A stretch of DNA of 36,117 nt, taken from positions 1-36,117 of the forward strand of contig NZ_CANMWS010000042.1 in assembly GCF_947501665.1 (NCBI RefSeq), read 5' to 3'. A program made the position numbers and the translations under genes. How positions within the stretch are numbered: position 1 is the first letter of the stretch; every line of letters starts with the position of its first letter. Below the pieces are notes generated by a model, which was not told where the DNA came from, ran no database searches, and worked only from the letters and a program-made list of their open reading frames with translations. Origin of the DNA: an uncultured Shewanella sp. Its GTDB lineage: Bacteria > Pseudomonadota > Gammaproteobacteria > Enterobacterales > Shewanellaceae. This document shows, in pieces, positions 16,089 to 23,736 of this stretch.

Positions 16089-16676
16089 TTATAAAAGTCG
16101 GTTAATTTCATCAAAGTTGAGTGTAAAGCTCGGAATAAAGTGTTCAATGAAATAATGTACTTCAGGTAAATGTGTTTGTGCCAGAGAGTGTTCGAGGCGC
16201 TTTTTTGCGCTGTCAAATTCAGTGTTACCTGCTCGCTGTTCTTCTAAACATTTAAGGTAAGCACATAATTTGTCAGCCGCTTTAATCAAAGGTCGATAGG
16301 CTTCATCTTGAAATTCACTGCACAGCAGGGGTTGATAATCAGATTTAAATTCATCGGGTACCATCTCTAAGAGTCTATGTTCTGCAATGGCTTCAATTTT
16401 TTTATATTCTGCTTCGATATCTTTATTAAAATATTTCACAGGAGTAGGAAGATCTCCGGTGATCACTTCACTGGCATCATGAAATAGGGCTAGTGTTGCA
16501 GCATGTTCAGGGTTTATATTCCCATCAAATTTTTTGTTGCTAATAAGAGCAAGCACATGGGCGACCATGGCGACTTGTAAAGAATGTTCCTGCACATTTT
16601 CGGTGCGGACATTGTACATGAGTGGCCAGCGTTGGATTAACTTCATGCGTGCAAGGTGAGCAAAAAGATGACTCAT
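16089..16676 (-). CDS. yfbR: 5'-deoxynucleotidase YfbR
   Basis: YfbR removes the phosphate from deoxyribonucleoside 5'-monophosphates in the cytoplasm and helps balance nucleotide pools. The 195-residue protein (E. coli 199) shows the HD-domain site: His31 in VQEHSLQVAMVAH, His66-Asp67 in LFHDASEVITGDLPTPV, and the last ligand Asp135 in IKAADKLCAYLK. Arg-rich start RWPLMYNVRTENV is typical. The gene is separated from alaA by a strong terminator, so it needs its own promoter, and it leads an operon with the dGTPase-like gene. The alaA-yfbR order is the same as in E. coli. Confidence 0.95.
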   Translation of the reverse strand: MSHLFAHLARMKLIQRWPLMYNVRTENVQEHSLQVAMVAHVLALISNKKFDGNINPEHAATLALFHDASEVITGDLPTPVKYFNKDIEAEYKKIEAIAEHRLLEMVPDEFKSDYQPLLCSEFQDEAYRPLIKAADKLCAYLKCLEEQRAGNTEFDSAKKRLEHSLAQTHLPEVHYFIEHFIPSFTLNFDEINRLL

Positions 16677-16752
16677 TACATGCCTCTAATAGCAGTGAAA
16701 GCTTATCTAATACCCTAGCACATCTTGATGAAAAAAAGCCAAGTCAAGCCAC

Positions 16753-16783
16753 GAAAAAAGCGATGAATATCATCGCTTTTTTC
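16753..16783. terminator. Strong bidirectional terminator after alaA
   Basis: A perfect 14-bp stem (GAAAAAAGCGATGA at 16753-16766, TCATCGCTTTTTTC at 16770-16783) closes a 3-base loop, with A- and T-runs in the arms. It separates alaA from yfbR. Confidence 0.92.
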
Positions 16784-16805
16784 AAATGCGCGCCATAAAA
16801 GCCAA

Positions 16806-18020
16806 TTATTGGCGATATTCGCTCATAAAGTCTCCAAAGTCAGTTAGGGCTTTTTCGAGTTCTTCTTTATAAGGTAAGAATACCACACGCAAGTGATCTG
16901 GCTCAGGCCAATTGAAGGCAGTACCTTGAGCGAGTAAGATTTTTTTCTCTTTCAATAAATCCAATACTAGGCGTTCATCATCGCGAATATTAAACTTCTT
17001 GTTGTCAAATTTAGGAAAAGCGTACAAAGCCCCCTTGGGCTTGGTCACACTGACCCCAGGGATCTGATTTAATAATTCATAACAAGTATCTCGCTGAAGG
17101 CAGAGCCGCCCACCGGGTTGGACTAATTCTTTAATACTTTGATAACCGCCCAGTGCCGTTTGAATCGCATGTTGGTTGGGTACATTGGAGCATAACCGCA
17201 TGGAAGCGAGCATGTCTAGGCCTTCTTTATAGCTTTTTGCCGCTTTGAGATTCCCAGTTAGCATCATCCATCCAACTCGAAAGCCAGCAGCGCGGTAGCT
17301 TTTAGACAGGCCGTTAAAGGTGACGGTTAAAATATCATCCGACAAACTGGCTGCGGGAATATGAACGGCATCATCAAATAGAATTTTATCGTAAATCTCA
17401 TCAGCAAATAAAATCAGATCATGCTGTCTGCACAGCTCAACAATATCAAGTAACACTGCTTTGGAGTACACCGCCCCTGTTGGGTTATTGGGATTAATTA
17501 AGACTAATCCACGGGTTCTAGGTGTTATTTTTTTCTTAATATCATCAAGATCAGGAAACCAATCTGAGCTCTCATCACAGCGATAATGAGCGGCATTGCC
17601 ACCACAAAGGTGCACTGCGGCCGTCCATAAAGGATAATCAGGAGAAGGCACTAGGACTTCATCCCCATTATTGAGTAACCCTTGCATGGCCATGACAATA
17701 AGCTCGGACACACCATTGCCGATATAAATGTCGTCTATATCTACACCAAAAATAGATTGTGATTGATAATGCTGAACAATGGCTTTGCGAGCAGAAAATA
17801 ACCCTTTTGATTCACTGTAACCTTGGGCACTGGGTAAATTGGCGATGACATCGCGAACGATCTCTTCTGGTGCTTCAAAACCAAAGGGGGCAGGGTTGCC
17901 GATATTGAGCTTTAAGATCCGATGACCTTCATCTTCGAGTCGCTTTGCTTCTTTATGAACTGGTCCACGAAGGTCGTAACAAACAGCATCCAGCTTGTTG
18001 GATTTGATGATTGGGCGCAT
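16806..18020 (-). CDS. alaA: Glutamate-pyruvate (alanine) aminotransferase
   Basis: AlaA makes L-alanine from pyruvate with glutamate as amino donor, in the cytoplasm, with PLP as cofactor. The 404-residue length equals that of the E. coli enzyme. Seen are the Schiff-base Lys240 in FNGLSKSYRAAGFRVGW, the PLP-ring Asp207 in LFADEIYDKI, NPNNPTGAVYS for the cofactor and substrate, and GNGVSELI for phosphate binding. This is a fold-type I, class I aminotransferase. The protein ends with a normal C-terminal domain; no defects are seen. The gene is a single unit bounded downstream by a strong terminator, next to yfbR as in enterobacteria, which supports the alaA rather than alaC or generic aspC name. 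Confidence 0.93.
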   Translation of the reverse strand: MRPIIKSNKLDAVCYDLRGPVHKEAKRLEDEGHRILKLNIGNPAPFGFEAPEEIVRDVIANLPSAQGYSESKGLFSARKAIVQHYQSQSIFGVDIDDIYIGNGVSELIVMAMQGLLNNGDEVLVPSPDYPLWTAAVHLCGGNAAHYRCDESSDWFPDLDDIKKKITPRTRGLVLINPNNPTGAVYSKAVLLDIVELCRQHDLILFADEIYDKILFDDAVHIPAASLSDDILTVTFNGLSKSYRAAGFRVGWMMLTGNLKAAKSYKEGLDMLASMRLCSNVPNQHAIQTALGGYQSIKELVQPGGRLCLQRDTCYELLNQIPGVSVTKPKGALYAFPKFDNKKFNIRDDERLVLDLLKEKKILLAQGTAFNWPEPDHLRVVFLPYKEELEKALTDFGDFMSEYRQ

Positions 18021-18386
18021 TTACACCTCGAAAATGCAAAAAAAATATAAAGCCAAAATGTTCGACTTCACGGTATATAGCGAGACCATAACGAAAAACC
18101 GCTATTTTTGAAAGTATTTTATTCATGTTAAGTTGTAAATAAATGGAATTTAATACTAATAAAAAGAAAACAATCGGATAATTTAGAGTTTAATTCTAAA
18201 TTTATATTATAGTTTAGTTTGTTTGACTGCTTTTTGCCTAGACTAAAGGCGTTAGACGTATTTTTACATATCATAAGGTTGTTTGTTTGTGAGAAGAGGA
18301 TTAGAAGGCATTTTTTCTTTTACAAGAGTACGCCTTGAATGACGTACTCTAAAAACAGGCATCTTGAAGTATCATGGGTATCGAGA
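18021..18386. other. Intergenic region between alaA and trhA genes
   Basis: About 365 bases with no gene seen. An 8-bp perfect hairpin (AGAGTACG at 18325-18332, CGTACTCT at 18343-18350) lies about 37 bases after the minus-strand stop at 18387 and may act as its terminator, though the flanking T-run on that side is weak. The remainder should hold the alaA promoter. Confidence 0.5.
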
Positions 18387-19100
18387 TTAAATAACGGTTA
18401 AATAGATGCAGAAGAAATGGCTGGTGGCACCACCCAGCACAAATAGGTGCCAAATGGCATGATTAAAAGGGATTGTTTTGATGACGTAAAAAATAACCCC
18501 TAGAGTATAAAATACCCCACCTGCGATGAGTAAGTTAAAACCTAGCGGTGTTAATTGTGCAATGAGTTCACTGAGTATGGTGATACACAACCACCCCATG
18601 CCTAAATATAAAGACAAACTGAATACTTTAAAGCGGCCAGTAAAAAAAATCTTGAACAAGACCCCTACGAGGGCTAATAGCCAAATGGCCAGTAAAATGA
18701 GATCGGATTGAATGCCTTTAATGCTGATCAACATTAAGGGGGTATATGTGCCTGCAATGAGAATATAAATGGCACAATGATCGGCAATTTTAAATTGACG
18801 TTTCCAATATTGAGTTTTGGCATTGTGGTATAACGTGGAGCAGAGAAACAAAAAAATAATGCTAAAACAATATAATATGACCCCACTAAGTGGTAAGGGA
18901 CTGAGTGTATCATACCCTTTATAGACACTTAAAAATAACGCAACGATACCACCTAGCACACCGAGTCCATGACTGAGTGTATTGGCTCTTTCTTCATTCA
19001 GACTGTACTCCCCAACTGGGGGCATGTTGTTTTGTAATTGGGGATCACTTACTGAATAAGGGGAGTGGGACGCTTTTTTGGCTAACTGCTTTATAGGCAT
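18387..19100 (-). CDS. trhA: TrhA / hemolysin III family integral membrane protein
   Basis: This 237-residue protein belongs to the hemolysin III/YqfA (PAQR-like) family of seven-helix inner-membrane proteins. Typical motifs are ERANTLSHGLGVLGG before helix 1, STLYHN after helix 2, DHCAIYILIAGTYTP around helix 3, and the C-terminal HAIWHLFVLGGATSHFF; the conserved His and Asp form the metal-binding site found in PAQR relatives. Despite the name, membrane-lipid homeostasis is the better supported role for E. coli TrhA, and lysis is not implied. The first 25 residues are hydrophilic and could be an overlong start; an inner Met (MPPVGEYSLNEE) would give a protein closer to usual family length. 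Neither start has a clear Shine-Dalgarno sequence. Confidence 0.9.
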   Translation of the reverse strand: MPIKQLAKKASHSPYSVSDPQLQNNMPPVGEYSLNEERANTLSHGLGVLGGIVALFLSVYKGYDTLSPLPLSGVILYCFSIIFLFLCSTLYHNAKTQYWKRQFKIADHCAIYILIAGTYTPLMLISIKGIQSDLILLAIWLLALVGVLFKIFFTGRFKVFSLSLYLGMGWLCITILSELIAQLTPLGFNLLIAGGVFYTLGVIFYVIKTIPFNHAIWHLFVLGGATSHFFCIYLTVI

Positions 19101-19610
19101 AGTGTTTTCTGGTTTGACCTGTTATTGAGCAGTGTAACAGCATTCAATCAGTTTGAATACCATTTAAGCGTACAGGTGTATGCTATAAATGGGGTGTTAG
19201 CGTTTACATATTAATAATAAAAAGAAAAGTTAGGGAGCTAAACAGTGCTTTATAGTCATTAAGTTGTATGTTGTGTTAAGTAAATAGCTATTTGAGGGGG
19301 TAATATTTAATACTTTTGGTTGAGGCTAGCAATACAGTTTTGAGCGATATTTTTTTAAACATTAAATTAAATTAACCTTTGTAAATTATTTGATGTAAAA
19401 CTGGATGTTGTTATATTGATATAGAAATAAAGCGATTAACTTGAGTGGAACAATATAATAAAAACAATTTCTAATTATTTTTATTATTTCGTTAATTAAT
19501 TAAATTAATGATCTTTATCAGTGACTTTATTTATCATATAAAGAAGAACTCTTTTAAATAAAAATAAATAGGTTGTTGATATTAAATTCAATCGGTTTGA
19601 GGGTGATGTT
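19101..19610. other. Divergent intergenic region
   Basis: About 510 AT-rich bases with no gene I can support; the minus-strand frame starting at 19732 overlaps the start of the secreted protein gene and has no coding character. Promoters for the trhA gene and the gene at 19611 should lie here. Confidence 0.5.
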
Positions 19611-22046
19611 ATGAATAACTTAAATAAAAAATATAATTCTTCATTTATTATGCTTAAAATATTGTTATTGCTTGCTTTTCTTGTTATTTTCCAATCTATC
19701 AATCTTGCGAAAGCATCAGAGTGTGATGACAATGAATGTGCTTATTTTTTCCCCATGGCAGAAAATAGGTCTGGAGTACATTATTTTAGAACGACAGAAA
19801 CTCATTTACATCAACAAGAGCTTTGGGAGTCCATGAATGGTATTGGATTTGACGATGACGTAGAAGAAAAGTATAGGCAACGTAGTGTACTCAGTACACA
19901 GTTAAATAATACTAATCATTTAATTGCCATTGGTTATGGTCTCCATACAAAGACTTATTCTTATACAAGTGTTGATGGTAACCAATGGAAAAGTTTACGT
20001 TTCCCTTATGAAAATGACCAGGTGAATTTTGCTAGTTTATTTGAGGCAAATGGGCAGATTTTTTCTGTATTGGGCGCAGATTGTGCCGAGAATGATTGGG
20101 ATGGGCCACATCACTACTGGACAGTGGAATATTACAGAAGAGCGCAACATTACGATAATATTCAACGTTGTGATACCTTAGCGTTTTTTCAATTACAAGC
20201 TGTTAATGGTAGCGCGACACATGAATGGGTATTATTGTACGAACTGAGTGGATTGGGCGCGACGTCCTCAGATGTCCAAGTGATGGATGCTGATGGTACG
20301 GATCGTGTTTTTTTGGCTGTGCAAACATTAAATATGGTTAAGGTATTGTCAAGCAGTAATCCCGTTGAAAATAATTGGAATGTGAATAACCTTAATGTTA
20401 ATTCGGGGCACTTTCCTATGGGGTTATCATTTGCTCAAACCGATAATTTAGCCCTTTATCTAAGCTTGCGACAAGATTCGCATCTTATTCAAAGTGGAAT
20501 ATCAATACAGTTTCATAGCGATGATTTAGGAGAAACATGGGCATCTACTGAGCTTAATATCACAGATAATAATGGTGTTCGTGGGGATATGTTCAGTTTG
20601 ACGACTTTGTTTGGTCAACATTATGGTGTTGCAACTGAACTTTGGTCCGGTACACAAACTGTACGTGATCGGGATGATTATGATAGGTCATTACTGAAAG
20701 GGGAGCAGTGTGTTAGTGCTCCTAGCTGTGACATAGGGCTTAGTAATGGCTCAGGTGATATTTCTGTTATATCGAGTACTGATTTAGGGGATGGAACATT
20801 TGAGGTGTGCCGTCTTCAAAGTCATTGCGGTCAAATTTTCACTCAAGTACACGCACAATCTGTGCCTGATATGTCCAACTTTGTCTCTTTTTATCCTGCT
20901 ACTGGAATGATCACTAGTTTAGATATTTCATTGGGGTTATCGAAACACAGGCCTGTGATGTTTAAGCCTAGTGGTGTTGGCTGTTCATTAGCGGGTTGTG
21001 ATTTACCCACTAGCCCAGAGTCTAGCCGTCATTTAATGATATTATTACCCGATGTAAATGATGGCAATAAGCTTAAAATTCATCGATTAATGAAAAATAT
21101 TGATAATGTTGACACCTCAAGTGATACTCAATACGTACTTACACATTATTGGGAAACCATTACGTTACCTTTTGGTGAGTCATACATGGATGAGAGCGGT
21201 AAAGTCTCCCCCGCTAATATTGTGCAGTATCATACCGGTATTGCTGTTATGTGGCAGGATGCAACTGATGGCCAATATTACATACGAACAACACGTGATC
21301 TTCATGAGCTAAATAAACTGGATAGTTGGACAGAGCCTGTTCAGGTTATCGAGGCTGAAGGGCTTTATTCGCAGACAAAGATAGTGTTTGCCCCTTACTC
21401 CGTTCCTACTTTGCATCAAGTGAATATGGTGCCCGCTTCGTCTTTTATTGAAGTACAACACTTTTCATCTGTGGGTATTGGTGATGGAAAGTTTGCTTTA
21501 TATGAAGGACAGCATGATATATTTTCGGCATCGAAACAACGAGCAAGTGATTATATTTCCACAGTAAGTTATCAAGATGGCACTTATTTAGCCATGCCAA
21601 GGGATCCAAACTACATGGAGTTATGTCATATTGAACAACAATTATGTCAATTTCTCTCGTTTAATCCACATGATGGGCCATCGTTAGGAGTTAATGACAC
21701 GCAGGATCATATGTATATGGCGTTTAGGGTTAAATCCGAAGAAGGTTTACCGACACAGATTAAGCTCAAGGTATCTGATGAGCCGATGAATAGAAGCGCT
21801 TGGGGAAAGCTCACCAACACTCCATATTTGACCGCTTATGGCCCTAGAATTGTGTTTGATAATGACAACGTGTGGTTAGTATTCAGTGATAGTTCGAACG
21901 GTGATGCATTGAGTCTCGATATTTTCGATATTGAAACCAATTCTTGGATGTTCAGTGAAAATGGCGGGATTGATGTCATGTCAGCGTTAGATTATATAGC
22001 GACTGGTACAAGTCCCAGTTTTATCTTTTATCACAATCATGAGTAA
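19611..22046 (+). CDS. Secreted Asp-box (sialidase-like beta-propeller) protein, function unknown
   Basis: This 811-residue protein begins with a Sec signal peptide (hydrophobic core LKILLLLAFLVIFQSINLAKA, cut about residue 35). The mature part is beta-rich and has Asp-box (BNR) motifs, clearest in HSDDLGETWASTEL near residue 301 and less so in TSVDGNQWKSL, which are the turns of sialidase-type propellers. Recurrent DGxx(Y/W) and WxxxxxP patterns continue to the end. Many Cys suggest disulfides. I see no catalytic residue set for a neuraminidase (no FRIP motif and no obvious Arg triad), so it may be a binding or structural propeller. GAGGGTG precedes the ATG. A strong terminator ends the gene, so the membrane protein downstream is probably transcribed separately. 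Confidence 0.8.
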   Translation: MNNLNKKYNSSFIMLKILLLLAFLVIFQSINLAKASECDDNECAYFFPMAENRSGVHYFRTTETHLHQQELWESMNGIGFDDDVEEKYRQRSVLSTQLNNTNHLIAIGYGLHTKTYSYTSVDGNQWKSLRFPYENDQVNFASLFEANGQIFSVLGADCAENDWDGPHHYWTVEYYRRAQHYDNIQRCDTLAFFQLQAVNGSATHEWVLLYELSGLGATSSDVQVMDADGTDRVFLAVQTLNMVKVLSSSNPVENNWNVNNLNVNSGHFPMGLSFAQTDNLALYLSLRQDSHLIQSGISIQFHSDDLGETWASTELNITDNNGVRGDMFSLTTLFGQHYGVATELWSGTQTVRDRDDYDRSLLKGEQCVSAPSCDIGLSNGSGDISVISSTDLGDGTFEVCRLQSHCGQIFTQVHAQSVPDMSNFVSFYPATGMITSLDISLGLSKHRPVMFKPSGVGCSLAGCDLPTSPESSRHLMILLPDVNDGNKLKIHRLMKNIDNVDTSSDTQYVLTHYWETITLPFGESYMDESGKVSPANIVQYHTGIAVMWQDATDGQYYIRTTRDLHELNKLDSWTEPVQVIEAEGLYSQTKIVFAPYSVPTLHQVNMVPASSFIEVQHFSSVGIGDGKFALYEGQHDIFSASKQRASDYISTVSYQDGTYLAMPRDPNYMELCHIEQQLCQFLSFNPHDGPSLGVNDTQDHMYMAFRVKSEEGLPTQIKLKVSDEPMNRSAWGKLTNTPYLTAYGPRIVFDNDNVWLVFSDSSNGDALSLDIFDIETNSWMFSENGGIDVMSALDYIATGTSPSFIFYHNHE

Positions 22047-22066
22047 GATTTTTATTTATATTGATT

Positions 22067-22113
22067 GCATGCTGTAGTTAAAGGTATTGACTGCAGCATG
22101 CTTTACTTTTTTT
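22067..22113 (+). terminator. Strong terminator after the propeller gene
   Basis: A 12-bp stem (GCATGCTGTAGT at 22067-22078, ACTGCAGCATGC at 22090-22101, one wobble) is followed by TTTACTTTTTTTATTT. Confidence 0.9.
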
Positions 22114-22201
22114 ATTTCAAATATTAATAAAGGAACTTAATATAAGGTTTTTGTTCTAAATGATCCTATTAGTTTAAAATTGATCATGGATAGAATCATT
22201 T

Positions 22202-23266
22202 ATGCAACATGAAGGCTCTGAGGATCTCCCTATAATACAAGTAAATCAGAATCAAAAACAAGTAGCCTATCAATCATTGGGGCAGATGAATACATGGACT
22301 TTTACTGCTAAAAATAGTACGAAGCAAGAGCTTGTATGGGGAGAGTTGTATGGGATCTTATTCATCGTTGGTCTGTTTCATGTGCTGTTATTGTTAGGCC
22401 TAAATCAATTATGGCAACAAAATGTCGATAATAAGGGGGCCAAAAAGAAGCAAGCAGCCATAAAAAGCTACTTACATACTTCGCCCAATTCAAATACCAT
22501 TTCTAATCCCAATCTTAAGTCTAAACCGCTTCTCGTTGAGACTCAGATAAGCATATCTTCAAGTTCAAAGGAGATCTTGCCACAAGAGGATGAGTCAAGT
22601 ATCACTCAAAAAGTGGAGACTTTTGTTGAATCCAGTGATCTAAACGTTGTTGTGCCCACCAATGCTATTCATCCACTTCATAAACAAGATCATAAACAAG
22701 ATGCGAATAAGAAAGAGGTAAAACATGAAGCTGAGAAAACACATAAAAAAGATTGGCTTGAAAATAGAGAACTTATCTCTCAAGCTGAGGGTTTTAGATT
22801 TGATGATAGGACGTCATTAGCGCAACGAACAGCCCAAGTGCTTGGGGACTTAGACGCGCGAGATCAACGGGTGAGTCAAGGGAGTTTACTTGATGACAAT
22901 AGCTTGGCTTATTTACAACAGCAACAAGCTAGTCGTCTGAGTCAGCTTGCTGAGGAGCAAGCCGCATTGGCGACAAGTCAAGCAAGTTTAAGTGATATGA
23001 CGCCAGCGCCACATGAGCTGAATGTGCCTCCATCCACTGAGCCATTAACTGGCTTGCCTCAAGTGCATGGTCAATTGATGGCGCCTAATCGTATTGTTCA
23101 AAAGGGGGATTTTTGTTATCGCATGATTAAAACACCAACACAAATCAACCCTAATGCGGAAATCGTATCAACCATCGGCTATCGTTGCAGCGCTGATGAG
23201 GATAAGAAAAATGTTCAAAATTTAATTAATCAGCGATTGAAACAACAAGATGTCGAGATTAATTGA
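22202..23266 (+). CDS. Single-pass membrane protein of unknown function
   Basis: I do not recognise this 354-residue protein. A short cytoplasmic head (about 48 residues) is followed by one strong membrane helix (about 49-71, GILFIVGLFHVLLLLGL). A long hydrophilic linker rich in Ser, Lys, His and Glu follows (about 72-195), then a helical, Gln/Ala/Ser-rich, coiled-coil-like part (about 200-265, with DQRVSQGSLL and QQQQASRLSQLAEEQAAL). A compact C-terminal domain with two Cys (KGDFCYRMIK and IGYRCSADEDKK) ends the protein. The layout (anchor, extended linker, small end domain) recalls TonB-like or envelope-spanning proteins, but no known motif is seen. No clear ribosome binding site precedes the ATG. 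It may be functionally tied to the secreted propeller upstream. Confidence 0.7.
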   Translation: MQHEGSEDLPIIQVNQNQKQVAYQSLGQMNTWTFTAKNSTKQELVWGELYGILFIVGLFHVLLLLGLNQLWQQNVDNKGAKKKQAAIKSYLHTSPNSNTISNPNLKSKPLLVETQISISSSSKEILPQEDESSITQKVETFVESSDLNVVVPTNAIHPLHKQDHKQDANKKEVKHEAEKTHKKDWLENRELISQAEGFRFDDRTSLAQRTAQVLGDLDARDQRVSQGSLLDDNSLAYLQQQQASRLSQLAEEQAALATSQASLSDMTPAPHELNVPPSTEPLTGLPQVHGQLMAPNRIVQKGDFCYRMIKTPTQINPNAEIVSTIGYRCSADEDKKNVQNLINQRLKQQDVEIN

Positions 23267-23388
23267 TATGAATTATTTTGATTAAAAAATTATTATTTAT
23301 TTATATTATACATTTTTATTATTATTTATTAGACTGTTATGATTCATTAATATTGATTGGTTATATTTTTGAAGAGGTAAATAAAACC

Positions 23389-23418
23389 TTGTGAAGCTTA
23401 ATGGTTTAGGCCTATACT
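23389..23418 (+). promoter_or_regulatory. Sigma70-type promoter of the thi operon
   Basis: TTGTGA (23389-23394), an 18-base spacer and TATACT (23413-23418) form a good -35/-10 pair. The predicted start near 23425 lies just before the first base of the TPP aptamer, which supports the call. Confidence 0.7.
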
Positions 23419-23424
23419 GCCTGC

Positions 23425-23511
23425 ATCTTGTCGGAGTGCCTTTATGGCTGAGACCGTTTATTCGGGATCCGTTGAACCTGATCAGGCTGAAACCTGCGAA
23501 GGAAACAAGCT
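23425..23511 (+). promoter_or_regulatory. TPP riboswitch (THI element)
   Basis: The aptamer is recognisable from P1 (CTTGT at 23427-23431 with ACAAG at 23505-23509), the conserved GGCTGAGA core (23446-23453), and the GAACCTGATCAGGCTGAAAC and CCTGCGAAGGAAACAAG segments of the pyrophosphate- and pyrimidine-binding arms. Binding of thiamine pyrophosphate would lower expression of the thi genes. About 225 bases separate it from the thiC start, and no strong T-tailed hairpin is seen there, so control may act on translation; TCTCAC at 23685-23690 could pair with GTGAGA at 23725-23730 next to the start codon. Confidence 0.95.
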
Positions 23512-23736
23512 GTATAATTGTTTTTCTTCCTAAGCCTTACTATTACGCTATGTAAGATGTAAGCTTTACGCTATGTTGTAGGCATGCTAATGAGCACGCT
23601 TTAATTGAGCCAATAAGGCCATAGACGGAAAATTTAGGTAGCAATTATTTTGGTGTCATTTTTACAATGCGCCCGCTGATCAACTCTCACCCCTCCTGAC
23701 AAGCAACTTCATTTCTACTTTAAAGTGAGATTGCTA

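Noticed and set aside
18387..19100. Calling the hemolysin III family gene a toxin
   Set aside because: The family is a seven-helix membrane protein group; lytic activity is not supported by sequence.
19505..19732. 75-residue minus-strand frame before the propeller gene
   Set aside because: Overlaps the signal peptide of the propeller gene in antisense and consists of AT-driven residues.
19611..22046. Calling the propeller protein a sialidase
   Set aside because: Asp-box motifs alone mark the fold; the FRIP motif and the arginine triad of active sialidases are not seen.
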